Shown here in pieces: positions 9,055 to 18,159 of a stretch of DNA of 55,105 bases (its first letter is position 1; each line of letters starts with the position of its first letter). The notes under the pieces were generated by a model, which worked only from the letters and a program-made list of their open reading frames with translations, was not told the origin of the DNA and searched no databases. The DNA comes from UBA2283 sp041658955 (GTDB taxonomy: Bacteria > Patescibacteriota > Microgenomatia > UBA12405). Location: positions 1-55,105 of the forward strand of contig JBAZZE010000007.1 of the NCBI GenBank assembly GCA_041658955.1, read 5' to 3'. A program made the translations under genes and the position numbers.

Positions 9055-10185
9055 ATGAAACTAATTTCGACAATACCCGAGCTGACTTTCAATGACGTAT
9101 TACTTTTACCCGGTTCATCCGATTTTGATGCCGGTGAGGACACTCAAAAAACCTCGACCCGGGCCAGATTATCAAAACACATTTATCTCGATTCTCCAAT
9201 ATGTTCCGCTCCCATGCCCCATTTAACAGAAGTTGATATGGCTATCACCATGGGAAAGTTGGGTGGCATTGGGTTCCTGCATTGTTTTCAAGATCATGGT
9301 TCTCAACTAAACCAAACCGTTGCTATTAAGAAAGAAAACGTCCCACTTGCTGTATCCGTCTCCGACTTTTCTCAAAAAGGTTTTGAACACGTTTCCCATC
9401 TTCTCAAGCAAAAGGTCGACCTTATTTGTCTTGAAACTGCCAACGGTTTCACCGATTCAACCATAGATTTCTTAAAAAGAATAAAATCGAAATATCCAAA
9501 TGCAGAAGTTTGTGTGGCTCTCGTTGTCACCGGTCAAGCCACTCTTGCTTTAATCAAAGCCGGAGCCGATAGTATCCGTGTAGGTATCGGTGGTGGTTCC
9601 CATTGTACAACTCGTTTAGTCACTGGTGTTGGTCGTCCCCAATTAAGTGCCATTGCCGATTGTTATAAAGTAGCCAAAAAGTATGACGTCCCGATCATTT
9701 CTGACACTGGCATCCAAAACCCCGGAGATATAGCCAAGGCCATCGCTTTTGGGGCTGATACGGTCATGATTGGTGGGTTATTTACCGGCACCCAAGAAAG
9801 TCCAGGGCAGATAATTCGTAAGAATGGTAAGTTTTACAAATTCAGTGCTGGTATGTGCAGTCCCGACTTTCAGTATGGTAGTAAATTTTCTTTTTCACTT
9901 ACTGAATTAAAAGGTAAAATAAAGTCGAGTATTAAGGGAATAATCAAACATGGTTCTATAAACTTTATTCCGCACTACCTCCGACCATTTACTTACACTC
10001 ACGAAGGGGTTTCCGCACTTATTCCCTATAAAGGCAGTGTCACTCCCATTTTTCAAGAGCTAGTCGGAGGACTCCGTCGTTCAATGTGGTACCTTGGCGT
10101 TCATGATATTAATTCACTTCGGAAAAACGTCGAGGTAGTTGTGGTTACTCATAATACCCAAAGTGATAACATTCCCCGCATATGA
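9055..10185 (+). CDS. IMP dehydrogenase / GMP reductase family protein
   Basis: 376 residues, a TIM barrel without the CBS pair typical of IMPDH. It opens with LTFNDVLLLPG. The catalytic loop reads GIGGGSHCTTR with the active-site Cys, but Gly and His replace the usual Pro and Val/Ile (GIGPGSxCTTR). TGVGRPQLSAI and PGDIAKAIAFGAD follow, and the C-terminus has an IMPDH-type LVGGLRRSM. Features of both IMPDH and GMP reductase are mixed, so the direction of the purine reaction is undecided. It lies 6 bases after the decarboxylase and overlaps the HAD gene by ATGA. A purine enzyme inside a glycan island suggests either salvage or a nucleotide-linked sugar pathway. Confidence 0.83.
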   Translation: MKLISTIPELTFNDVLLLPGSSDFDAGEDTQKTSTRARLSKHIYLDSPICSAPMPHLTEVDMAITMGKLGGIGFLHCFQDHGSQLNQTVAIKKENVPLAVSVSDFSQKGFEHVSHLLKQKVDLICLETANGFTDSTIDFLKRIKSKYPNAEVCVALVVTGQATLALIKAGADSIRVGIGGGSHCTTRLVTGVGRPQLSAIADCYKVAKKYDVPIISDTGIQNPGDIAKAIAFGADTVMIGGLFTGTQESPGQIIRKNGKFYKFSAGMCSPDFQYGSKFSFSLTELKGKIKSSIKGIIKHGSINFIPHYLRPFTYTHEGVSALIPYKGSVTPIFQELVGGLRRSMWYLGVHDINSLRKNVEVVVVTHNTQSDNIPRI

Positions 10186-10787
10186 TCCCCTGGATTACTA
10201 AGATTGTTACCAAATTTATCATTTGGGACCTCGACGGCACTCTCTATCAAAATAAAATTTTAGGCCAAAAAATTAAAGACCATTTTTTAACTAGTCTCCA
10301 AAAAACTCTACCTAATGTTACTGAGGAAGAATTTGACCAACTCACCAAAAAGTATAGCTCTTGGTCTGCGGTACTCGGTCACTTTACCAATAGAAGTGAG
10401 TTTGATGTTTTAGATGATTTTGACAAAGCTGTGGGCCGATCTAAATTTCTTGATTACGATCCAAAGATAGTCGAATTTATTGAAGTTAAGCTGTCCTCAT
10501 ATCGTCACCTTATCCTAACTAATTCTGGAATCGACGAGGCTAAAAAATGCCTTCATAAAATCGGTTTTAATCCCAAAACATTTGAAAAGATATTTGCCAG
10601 AGATACCATAAAAATGTTAAAACCTGATCCAAATATTTATCCAATAATAAAACAGTATACCCAATGTCCAAATTTTCGCCATTTATTTATAGGCGACTCT
10701 TTGGCCCACGATGTTATTCCACCTAAAAAATTAGGTTTTAACGCCCTACCAATCTGGGAAGTTATTGATCTAACTAAATCAAACTAA
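10182..10787 (+). CDS. HAD-superfamily hydrolase
   Basis: 201 residues. All four HAD motifs are visible: WDLDGTLY (nucleophile and acid-base aspartates), ILTNSG (motif II), the lysine in MLKPDPNIY (motif III) and FIGDSLAHD (motif IV, Mg2+ ligands). A helical cap lies between motifs I and II, so this is a subfamily I phosphatase, close to phosphoglycolate phosphatase or pyrimidine 5'-nucleotidase types. The ATG overlaps the stop of the IMPDH/GMPR-like gene (ATGA), which fits translational coupling. A nucleotide or sugar phosphate substrate is a reasonable inference. Its end overlaps the convergent radical-SAM gene by 4 bases. Confidence 0.85.
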   Translation: MIPWITKIVTKFIIWDLDGTLYQNKILGQKIKDHFLTSLQKTLPNVTEEEFDQLTKKYSSWSAVLGHFTNRSEFDVLDDFDKAVGRSKFLDYDPKIVEFIEVKLSSYRHLILTNSGIDEAKKCLHKIGFNPKTFEKIFARDTIKMLKPDPNIYPIIKQYTQCPNFRHLFIGDSLAHDVIPPKKLGFNALPIWEVIDLTKSN

Positions 10788-11830
10788 AAATAGAAATCTT
10801 CTTTGTTGTATGCCAAGATTTTGCACTGTGAGGTACATTCAAAGACATGTTGTCTTGCCCGTCTGGCAGCGTCCCCTCGCCACATTTTAGTTAAATCACC
10901 ATCAAGTGCACTTCCGAAATCTTCCTCCGAGCCGGGACACATTTTGATTTTCCCATTATCGGTAATCGACATGGTGCTTAGCTCTTGTTCACAAGATTCT
11001 GATAAAGCGAATTCTTCAGGATTCTTAAAATACCTTCTAAATTTCTTAAAATCACTATCTGAGTTACCAATTGGGTAGCCTTCAGCCTTCATCTCTTCCA
11101 GCTTATCGATAAATTTTATAACTTCATCATAGTCTGGCCACAACTCACTATCTTTAAACCAATATTTGTCATATGGTTTTTCGCTTCCAAAAAATTCTGT
11201 CGCTGCCAAAGGCTGAAATGTGACGGAGTCAATCTTTTTTCTCTTTACCCACTTAACTATATCGATTAGGTCCTTCAAATTCTCTTTCATGATAATTGAG
11301 TTGATATATATTTTTGGAGTATCTTTACCCAATTTCTTCTTGGCAGCCTGAAGATACTTAACTGCATCTAGAACCTTTTGGCGAGCTCCTACCAACCCTC
11401 GACTCTTGTCATGAATTCCTGACTTCCAACCATCCAATGAAATTGAAATATATGTCAGTCCACTATTTACTATTGTTTCCGCTTTTTCTTGACTATAAAT
11501 CAATGTCCCGTTGGTAGTAATCGAACTAATCGCTCCTCTAGTTGTGGCGTGCCCAATCAATGGCAAAATGTCTTTATTTAATAGTGGTTCACCCGCAAAA
11601 AACGACAAACTAAATGGTTTTCCAATCCAGTCGGCAATTCTATCGACAATTACTTTCTTTTGTTGTAGGCTCAGCTTTTCAGTGTCATCACAATCATGTT
11701 GCTTATGTGTATTTTTACCAATATCACAATGATTGCAGGTCAAGTTACATTTCAAGGCCATCCACCAAAAAACTTTTTCCGGTTTTTCAGGGAATAGGTT
11801 AAACAATTGCTGTATTTTTTTTACTTTCAT
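10784..11830 (-). CDS. Radical SAM/SPASM-like protein
   Basis: 348 residues. The cluster motif is CNLTCNHC (Cys28, 32, 35), very close to the N-terminus, and FFAGEPL stands in place of the usual GGEP. C-terminal cysteines (SCEQE, KMCPGSEEDFG, FECTSQC) fit SPASM-type auxiliary clusters. It shares TFQPL and NSIIMK-type segments with the protein at 6050, so these two are likely paralogues. It is transcribed alone; TATCAT lies about 5 bases ahead of the ATG. It is convergent with the HAD gene and divergent from the methyltransferase at 11888. Substrate unknown. Confidence 0.84.
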   Translation of the reverse strand: MKVKKIQQLFNLFPEKPEKVFWWMALKCNLTCNHCDIGKNTHKQHDCDDTEKLSLQQKKVIVDRIADWIGKPFSLSFFAGEPLLNKDILPLIGHATTRGAISSITTNGTLIYSQEKAETIVNSGLTYISISLDGWKSGIHDKSRGLVGARQKVLDAVKYLQAAKKKLGKDTPKIYINSIIMKENLKDLIDIVKWVKRKKIDSVTFQPLAATEFFGSEKPYDKYWFKDSELWPDYDEVIKFIDKLEEMKAEGYPIGNSDSDFKKFRRYFKNPEEFALSESCEQELSTMSITDNGKIKMCPGSEEDFGSALDGDLTKMWRGDAARRARQHVFECTSQCKILAYNKEDFYF

Positions 11831-11887
11831 ATATTATGATATCCTACTTCTAAATTATTACCAACACTATTAATTATTGAAATTGCC

Positions 11888-12619
11888 TTGACCAATATTA
11901 GCTTTCAGACAAACAAAGATTGGTTTTCAAATTCAAAATCTTTCAACTATTTTGACATAAATCAAGACAATTCGCTCCGGGTAAAAATGGTCATGGAATT
12001 AATTCAGCACAGGTCCAACCTGCTAGATGCCCAAGCTAACGAACCCCGACTTTTGGACATTGGTTGTGGTGATGGCCGGATTGCCAGTCAGATAGCCAAG
12101 ACTACAAAATACCAAGTTTATGGTCTAGAAGCATCCCCTAATAACGTTAAAAAATGCCTTTCCAAAAAAATAATCGCCAAAGTTCAGGATGTTGAAAAAA
12201 AGTTCAGTTTTCCCAATAATTTTTTTGATGTTGTTTTTGCTGGAGAAATTATCGAGCATCTTCTTGATACCAAAAAGTTTTTAAACGAGATTAATCGGGT
12301 TCTAAAACCCAACGGCATCCTAATACTCACAACTCCAAACTTAGCTCATCTCCCCGATAGAATTCGTTTTTTAACTGGGAAAAACCCCACCAATGTCTCT
12401 CCTGTCCACGAGTTTCTCCATTTGCATATCCGACCGTTTACTTACAATATGCTTGAATACGCTTTATCACTTACCAATTTTAAGCTTATTCATCTTCAAT
12501 CAACAATGGTAGTCTTTAAGTGGGATGGCGATCGAGTTGTCCTCTCCTCAAGGATGGCCGCCCGTCTCTGGCCGACTTTGGGCAATACCTTTGTTGTCGA
12601 AGCTCAAAAAATCAACTAA
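11888..12619 (+). CDS. Class I SAM-dependent methyltransferase (type 11)
   Basis: 243 residues. LLDIGCGDGRIA is motif I, GLEAS ends strand 2, FDVVFAGEIIEHL is the motif with the post-I acidic/His segment typical of type 11 methyltransferases, and NGILILTTPN follows. A C-terminal region with HEFLHLHIRPF is often seen in methyltransferases from polysaccharide clusters. No ATG is available at the N-terminus; TTG at 11888 is the first common start codon in the frame. It is followed by a second methyltransferase gene after 2 bases. Probably methylates a glycan or lipid-linked sugar; acceptor unknown. Confidence 0.78.
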   Translation: MTNISFQTNKDWFSNSKSFNYFDINQDNSLRVKMVMELIQHRSNLLDAQANEPRLLDIGCGDGRIASQIAKTTKYQVYGLEASPNNVKKCLSKKIIAKVQDVEKKFSFPNNFFDVVFAGEIIEHLLDTKKFLNEINRVLKPNGILILTTPNLAHLPDRIRFLTGKNPTNVSPVHEFLHLHIRPFTYNMLEYALSLTNFKLIHLQSTMVVFKWDGDRVVLSSRMAARLWPTLGNTFVVEAQKIN

Positions 12620-12621
12620 AA

Positions 12622-13359
12622 ATGACCTTATCTTCTAAATATTGGCTAAAAAGTTGCGCTGGATATATAAAACTCCTCCACAACCCCCAAGAATACCCAT
12701 CTCCTTATTCAGTCATGATGATCCCCACGCTTAAGGAATTAGTTAAAAAATACACCCAAAAAAATGATTCCTTGATCGATATTGGTTGCGGAGAAGGTTT
12801 TTTTACTCGTGAAATTAAAAAAATCAGACCTAACATTAGTGGTTATGATATTTCGGCGGAAATGATCGTTGCTGCTAAAGAAAAAAATTCACATATTCAC
12901 TACCAACAACTCGATATCGAAAAGTCTAACCTACAAATATCAAAATCAACCTACAATTTAGCCATATCCTCCTTAGTATTTCACTACTTGGAAAAGATTG
13001 ATTCAGCCTTAAAAAATATCCATCACCTCTTAGTTGACCAAGGTTATTTAATCGTGACCATCCCCCACCCCTGTTTCTACCATCCAGAAAACTTTGATTG
13101 GTTTCAAAATGAAAATAACCAAGACTATCAACTCGGCAAATATTTTAATGAAGGTGTCACTATCAGGAATATCGCCAAGAGCTTCAAAACACACCATATA
13201 CATCGGACAATTGGTTCATATGTTCGGACATTTTCAAAAAATAAATTCGAAGTAGTTGATATTCTCGAACCAAGATCAAAAAATAAAACCAACCAAACTT
13301 TAACCAAGGCCGATAACATCCCTTTTATGGCAATTTTTGTCCTCCAAAAAAAAGCTTAA
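12622..13359 (+). CDS. Class I SAM-dependent methyltransferase
   Basis: 245 residues. LIDIGCGEGFFTREI is motif I, GYDIS motif II, AISSLVFHYLE the strand-4 motif, and GYLIVTIPHPCFY the post-II motif, all of type 11/12 methyltransferases. I start it at the ATG 2 bases after the upstream stop rather than at the upstream TTG/GTG-type starts, which would overlap the previous gene by about 100 bases with no homology support. Together with the preceding gene it forms a methyltransferase pair, likely translationally coupled. The 3' end overlaps the convergent ABC gene by 4 bases. Acceptor unknown. Confidence 0.8.
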   Translation: MTLSSKYWLKSCAGYIKLLHNPQEYPSPYSVMMIPTLKELVKKYTQKNDSLIDIGCGEGFFTREIKKIRPNISGYDISAEMIVAAKEKNSHIHYQQLDIEKSNLQISKSTYNLAISSLVFHYLEKIDSALKNIHHLLVDQGYLIVTIPHPCFYHPENFDWFQNENNQDYQLGKYFNEGVTIRNIAKSFKTHHIHRTIGSYVRTFSKNKFEVVDILEPRSKNKTNQTLTKADNIPFMAIFVLQKKA

Positions 13360-14090
13360 CTGTCGTCTTTTCTCTTTTTCATCTCTTTTTTATACTTTTC
13401 AATTACTTTCTTAGTTTCACCATCCATTCTGACTTTTCCTTCGTCCATCCAAATAACCCGATTACAATATAATGGTAAAACGTCCAAGACGTGAGTCGCA
13501 AAAATTACCGTCTTCTTTTCTTTTAGGACCCTCGAAAAATAGTCTTGGAATGTTTTAATAAATTTCTCATCACCCATGGCTACTATTTCATCAAATAACA
13601 ATATATCCGGACTGGCGTGTATCGCCACTGAAAAAGCCAATCTTAACTTCATCCCTGCCGAGTAAGTATAAAAAGGATAGTCAATAAATTTGGCAATTCC
13701 CGAAAACTTGATGATATCGTTCATCGAACGTCTCACCTCTTTTCGACTAGCTCCGGCCAACATCCCATTCAACAAAATGTTTTCTCGACCAGTCAAATCA
13801 GGATAAAAACCAGCCCCCAACTCCATTAGGGAATTTACCCGGCCATTTACCACCAACTTACCGGAACTTATTTTACTTATACCAGCAATTACTTTTAAAA
13901 GCGTGGTTTTACCCGCTCCATTGCTACCAATCAATCCAACACGTTCACCCTTATTAATTTCTATGGTAACTTCCGACAAGACTAACCTAGTTTTCTGATT
14001 TCGTAAATGCGACCCAACTGCCGGACTATAACGCTTATAAACGTCAGTTAGTTGGACATGAACCTCATTGTTTTTTTTAGAGCCAGTCAT
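13356..14090 (-). CDS. ABC transporter ATP-binding protein, polysaccharide exporter (Wzt/TagH type)
   Basis: 244 residues. Walker A GSNGAGKTT near residue 55, the ABC signature as YSAGMKLRLAF and Walker B LLFDEIVAMGDEKF, followed by a switch His in FATH. The MGDxxF wording after Walker B is typical of O-antigen / teichoic-acid exporters. It lacks the C-terminal carbohydrate-binding extension found in some Wzt proteins. The start is set at the ATG giving MTGSKKNN, 14 bases inside the permease gene's 3' end. It pairs with the permease at 14077-14853 to flip a lipid-linked glycan across the membrane. Confidence 0.9.
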   Translation of the reverse strand: MTGSKKNNEVHVQLTDVYKRYSPAVGSHLRNQKTRLVLSEVTIEINKGERVGLIGSNGAGKTTLLKVIAGISKISSGKLVVNGRVNSLMELGAGFYPDLTGRENILLNGMLAGASRKEVRRSMNDIIKFSGIAKFIDYPFYTYSAGMKLRLAFSVAIHASPDILLFDEIVAMGDEKFIKTFQDYFSRVLKEKKTVIFATHVLDVLPLYCNRVIWMDEGKVRMDGETKKVIEKYKKEMKKRKDDS

Positions 14091-14853
14091 CAAAATTTGA
14101 ACTATTATTTTTAAAAACCACCCATCCCACCACAAAAATAATTAAAGTACTCAAGATGCTCACCCAAATTGACACCCAACCAACTGGTGTTCCAATTACT
14201 ACCCACCTCAGAATTTCGACTATAGCGGTCATCGGATTGTAGTAGACAAACCCAGCAGCCCACTTTGGTAGCAAATCGATACTATATACGATTGGTGTAG
14301 CATAAAACCACAATGGCATTAGTGCCTGAACACCATAATTCACATCCCTCCATTTAACATTAAGACTAGAAAATAATAGTGACAATCCAGTTGTTAGTAC
14401 AGTCAACCAAAGCATTATTCCCGGAAGCAGCCACCATCGCCACCAATGAATTTCGGCAAGAACTAGCCATTCAAAAGTCACAAATACCATCAGTGCCAAT
14501 AAGAAATTTAATAAATTCACAATCACTACTGAAAGAACTATCGTCTCCTTGGGAAAATTAGCTTTTTTCAATAGTGCCCTCTCCCCAATAAATATTGGTG
14601 TATTTTTCAAAACGGTATAAGAGAAAAAATTCCAGACCAATAGTCCTGGAAACAAAAACTCAAAGTAGTTGGCCGTCTTGACTGGTACAAAAAATTGAAA
14701 GATAAATCCCATTACCAACATCTGGATTATTGGGTTAATGAAAATCCAAGCAAATCCAAAAATCGCCATTTTGTACCTCATTCTCAGTTCTTTTTCAACA
14801 AGAACATCCAAAAATTCCCACCATTCACGACTAAATATTTCCTTACCCAACAT
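14077..14853 (-). CDS. ABC-2 type permease, polysaccharide export (Wzm/TagG type)
   Basis: 258 residues from the chosen ATG (MLGKEIFSREWW), with about six transmembrane helices and the ABC-2 hallmarks: an N-terminal amphipathic segment with RMRYK, and the loop SSLNVKWRDVNYGVQALMPL preceding YATPIVYSID. This is the membrane partner of the ATPase gene at 13356. Start choice: TATAAT on the minus strand (14861-14866) ends 7 bases before this ATG, so longer forms reaching back to 15051 would read through the promoter and into the neighbouring divergent gene. Confidence 0.9.
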   Translation of the reverse strand: MLGKEIFSREWWEFLDVLVEKELRMRYKMAIFGFAWIFINPIIQMLVMGFIFQFFVPVKTANYFEFLFPGLLVWNFFSYTVLKNTPIFIGERALLKKANFPKETIVLSVVIVNLLNFLLALMVFVTFEWLVLAEIHWWRWWLLPGIMLWLTVLTTGLSLLFSSLNVKWRDVNYGVQALMPLWFYATPIVYSIDLLPKWAAGFVYYNPMTAIVEILRWVVIGTPVGWVSIWVSILSTLIIFVVGWVVFKNNSSNFDDWL

Positions 14854-14893
14854 ATTCCCCATTATACTCTTAACTTTTTGTATACTTTCTATA

Positions 14894-16264
14894 GTGAAGA
14901 GTAAAAGATCAAATATAATTAAGACTTTGTTGCTACTTTTGGCCTTGCCTCTCATCGTCCTTTCTATCAAGACAGTTCTCGATCTTCGCAAAGGTGCTGC
15001 TGGTATACCAGCCAATATCGTTATTGACTCCTCCCTCGTCCAAGGCAACATGCCTTCATCTTTTTGGCAAAACTTATCTCAGGGTGGTGAAGAAGCAGTC
15101 GACATGATCAAGCCAGTTATTTCCCAAGTTAGAGCCCTGCGACCTGAACTAATCCGGATTGACCACCTTTACGACTACTACAAAGTTTATAACGGACCGG
15201 GAAATTATGATTTTAGTCGACTCGACGAAGCAGTCAATAGTATTCTTCTTACTGGTGCCAAACCAATGCTATCTCTCTCCTACACTACTGCAGATATGGC
15301 CAAAAATGGCCAAAATGCTGGTGAACCCAAAGATTGGAACCAGTGGTACGGACTTGTTAAAGCCACTGCCTATCATTATTCCGTCGAGAAAAATATTAGT
15401 GGTATCTACTATGAAGTTTGGAATGAACCAGATCTTTTTGGTGGTTGGCATTATGGCAAAAATCCCAACTATTCGACTCTTTATGTCCAAACTGCCAAAG
15501 CGGTCGCCGACGGTGCCGGCAGATCTTTTTATAAAGTTGGTGGTCCGGCAATTACGGCTTATTACACCAATTGGATGAAAGCTATGTTTGCGGCCGCTTC
15601 TAACAATCGAGTACGTTTAGATTTTATCTCTTGGCATAAGTACAGTAAAAATATTGAAGATTACAATAAAGACTTTGAAAGTCTCAATCAACTATTACCT
15701 AGTTATCCTGAATATTTTGATATAGAACGTATCATTACTGAAGTCGGTCCAAATCCTGAACCTGATGTCTGGTATGACAGCAAAATGTCCGGAATTCACC
15801 TCATGGCTATGACCACCAATCTTGCCGGTAAAATTCACCGCGCCTTTTCCTTTGAACCAGTTGATGGTCCCTCTCCCCGCTCTGACAAATCCACCGGTTG
15901 GGGAATGATTACTCACCCCAACAACGGTCAAAAACCCAAACCCAGATATTATGCCATGCAGTTTCTCAACAAATTAGAAGGTCAACGCATTACCAGTTTT
16001 GGCAATGGCTCTTGGGTCTCAGCCATAGCCTCAAAAACTCAAGGTTCTTTTCAAATATTGATAGTTAACTATGATCCCCGAGGTACCCATGCTGAAACCT
16101 TTCCTTTGACACTTCAAAACCTAGTACCAGGCAATTATCAACTCAAAACTACCCAATTCTTGGGTAAAACATCCACTCGAAAGGTTACTACCACTGCTAA
16201 CTATCGAGAAATGATTTATCTCGAACCAAATACAGCCCAAATTCTCGAACTAACTAAGCTATGA
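14894..16264 (+). CDS. Membrane-anchored GH39-like glycoside hydrolase (clan GH-A fold)
   Basis: 456 residues from a GTG start. An N-terminal transmembrane anchor (about residues 8-25) precedes a TIM barrel. WNEPD (catalytic acid/base Glu about 178) and ITEVGP (nucleophile Glu about 283) are the two clan-A carboxylates. DHLYDYY near the start of the barrel and the closing beta-sandwich resemble GH39 (xylosidase / iduronidase-like) enzymes. TATACT at 14881-14886 ends 7 bases before the GTG, which decides the start and implies a leaderless mRNA. It probably trims or remodels a surface glycan outside the membrane. The stop overlaps the next ATG (ATGA), starting a long plus-strand operon through 21709. 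Confidence 0.82.
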   Translation: MKSKRSNIIKTLLLLLALPLIVLSIKTVLDLRKGAAGIPANIVIDSSLVQGNMPSSFWQNLSQGGEEAVDMIKPVISQVRALRPELIRIDHLYDYYKVYNGPGNYDFSRLDEAVNSILLTGAKPMLSLSYTTADMAKNGQNAGEPKDWNQWYGLVKATAYHYSVEKNISGIYYEVWNEPDLFGGWHYGKNPNYSTLYVQTAKAVADGAGRSFYKVGGPAITAYYTNWMKAMFAAASNNRVRLDFISWHKYSKNIEDYNKDFESLNQLLPSYPEYFDIERIITEVGPNPEPDVWYDSKMSGIHLMAMTTNLAGKIHRAFSFEPVDGPSPRSDKSTGWGMITHPNNGQKPKPRYYAMQFLNKLEGQRITSFGNGSWVSAIASKTQGSFQILIVNYDPRGTHAETFPLTLQNLVPGNYQLKTTQFLGKTSTRKVTTTANYREMIYLEPNTAQILELTKL

Positions 16265-16452
16265 AAACCTTAACTAAGTTTTTTTCGTATTACACTAAAT
16301 TTCTAAAAAAAGTCACCACTATTCTGGGAACATTTTTTATTTACTTTATAGCCATTTTCATCGGCAGAATAATTTACACATTTACCCTTTCTGAAACATC
16401 AGATCATTGGCAGAAGTTCCATTCCGGCACCTCTTCTTCTAAAATGTACTAA
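16261..16452 (+). CDS. Small membrane protein, possibly SxtJ-like partner of the carbamoyltransferase
   Basis: 63 residues: a basic N-terminus, one strongly hydrophobic helix (about residues 18-42), then a short polar tail. It overlaps the glycosidase stop by ATGA and sits 1 base before the carbamoyltransferase, so it is a real operon member. Carbamoyltransferases of this type are often accompanied by small membrane proteins (SxtJ-like and DUF5989). The single helix followed by a polar W-containing tail resembles the end of SxtJ-like proteins, but the match is by eye only. Function unknown; perhaps it recruits the carbamoyltransferase to the membrane. Confidence 0.6.
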   Translation: MKTLTKFFSYYTKFLKKVTTILGTFFIYFIAIFIGRIIYTFTLSETSDHWQKFHSGTSSSKMY

Positions 16453-16453
16453 T

Positions 16454-18157
16454 ATGATTATTCTGGGAGTTTCTTTCTATTACCACGACAGTGCCGCCGC
16501 CATTATCAAAGACGGCCAAATAATCGCCGCTGCTCAAGAAGAAAGATTTACTCGCAAAAAACACGACAACCGTTTCCCCTATCATGCCATAAACTATTGT
16601 CTCGATTCTCTGGGAATTGCCATCAATGAAGTAGATTATATTGCTTTTTACGAAAAACCAATTGTTAAGTTTGAAAGAATCTTAGTCCAACACATTACTC
16701 ATTTTCCTAAAAGTGCTAAGGTTTTCTTTGACACTATCCCCTCCTGGCTTTTAGAAAAACTGCGAGTCAAAGATATCTTCAAAAACGAACTCCACTATCA
16801 TGGTGAATTTATGTTCATTCCCCATCATCTTTCCCATGCTGCTGCTTCGTATCTGACTTCACCTTTTCAGGAAGCTGCTGTTTTTACCCTCGATGGTGTT
16901 GGTGAATGGGCCACAACCACCCTAGGATATGCCAAAGGCAATCAAATAACCTTAGAGAAACAAATCAACTTTCCCCACTCACTCGGACTTTTTTATAGTG
17001 CCATGACCGCCTATCTTGGTTTTGCCGTCAATAATGATGAATATAAAGTTATGGGCTTGTCAGCCTACGGCAAATCTGAGCCTCTTTACGATAAAATCCG
17101 CAAGTTAATTAAAACCAATCCCGATGGAAGTTTTGAACTTGATACTCAATATTTTTCCTATGAATATCAGGAAAAGATGTTCAATCAAAAACTTTGTGAC
17201 TATCTAGGTGCTCCGGCTCGAATTATGGATGGACCAATGACTCCTCATTATGAAAATGTAGCTGCTGCTACCCAAAAGGTATTTGAAGATGTCCTTTTTT
17301 ACTCACTCAATATTCTTCACCAAAAACACCCGTCTAATAACCTAGTGCTTTCAGGTGGATCAGCTCTAAACTCCCTAGCTAACGGTAAAATTAGTAGTCG
17401 AACACCTTTCAAAAACTTCTACATCACTCCCGATCCGGGAGATGGAGGTGGCTCGCTTGGAGCTGCTCTATATGCCTACTTTTGTGTTCTCAACAAAAAA
17501 GCCACTCATTCCTTACTCGCCTCAGCCTATCTCGGTCCCGGATTTACTCGTTCCGAAATGAAAGCTACAATCGACAAATACAAACTAAAAGCCACTCTTA
17601 TTTCAGAATCAGACAAATTAATCGATAAAGTCTCCGGTCTACTCGTAGACCAAAAAGTAATCGGCTGGTTCCAAGGTCGAATGGAATGGGGCCCTAGGGC
17701 TCTTGGTAACCGCAGTATTCTGGCTGCCGCTACGAGTCATGAAATGCAAGATACCATCAATGCCAAGGTCAAACATCGGGAAATGTTCCGGCCTTTTGCC
17801 CCAGTCATTCTTCGCGAAAAAACCCATGAGTATTTTGAGACCGATAAAAATATTTCTGTCTCTGCTGATTACATGCTTTTAGTCTATCCCTTCAAAAAAT
17901 CGGTCCAATCAAAAGTCCCCGCTGTAGTTCACGTTGATGGATCAGGCCGGCTTCAAACTATCGATGAGCAGTCGAATTCTCTTTACTATCGCCTCATAAA
18001 GGCTTATTCTAAAAAAACCGGCATTCATTTGATATTAAACACTTCTTTTAATGTCAAAGGAGAACCAATTGTTTGTACACCAGAAGATGCCATCAAATGT
18101 TTCCTTCATACCGAGATTGATTATTTAGTCCTCGGTAATTATCTAATTAAAAAATAA
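16454..18157 (+). CDS. O-carbamoyltransferase, NodU/CmcH family
   Basis: 567 residues, standard length. The N-terminal Kae1-like ATPase domain opens with LGVSFYYHDSAAAII and EERFTRKKHD; HHLSHAAASY supplies the metal-binding histidines. The C-terminal YrdC-like domain is marked by GRMEWGPRALGNRSIL around residue 410 and NTSFNVKGEPIV near the end. Family knowledge: carbamoyl phosphate and ATP give carbamoyl-AMP, then the carbamoyl group is transferred to a sugar or natural-product hydroxyl. It is flanked by two tiny membrane-protein genes, so the reaction probably happens at the membrane on a glycan intermediate. Confident family assignment; acceptor unknown. Confidence 0.93.
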   Translation: MIILGVSFYYHDSAAAIIKDGQIIAAAQEERFTRKKHDNRFPYHAINYCLDSLGIAINEVDYIAFYEKPIVKFERILVQHITHFPKSAKVFFDTIPSWLLEKLRVKDIFKNELHYHGEFMFIPHHLSHAAASYLTSPFQEAAVFTLDGVGEWATTTLGYAKGNQITLEKQINFPHSLGLFYSAMTAYLGFAVNNDEYKVMGLSAYGKSEPLYDKIRKLIKTNPDGSFELDTQYFSYEYQEKMFNQKLCDYLGAPARIMDGPMTPHYENVAAATQKVFEDVLFYSLNILHQKHPSNNLVLSGGSALNSLANGKISSRTPFKNFYITPDPGDGGGSLGAALYAYFCVLNKKATHSLLASAYLGPGFTRSEMKATIDKYKLKATLISESDKLIDKVSGLLVDQKVIGWFQGRMEWGPRALGNRSILAAATSHEMQDTINAKVKHREMFRPFAPVILREKTHEYFETDKNISVSADYMLLVYPFKKSVQSKVPAVVHVDGSGRLQTIDEQSNSLYYRLIKAYSKKTGIHLILNTSFNVKGEPIVCTPEDAIKCFLHTEIDYLVLGNYLIKK

Positions 18158-18159
18158 CT

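Noticed and set aside
12520..12621. Upstream extension of the second methyltransferase
   Set aside because: Would overlap the previous gene by 100 bases without homology; the ATG at 12622 is 2 bases after the previous stop.
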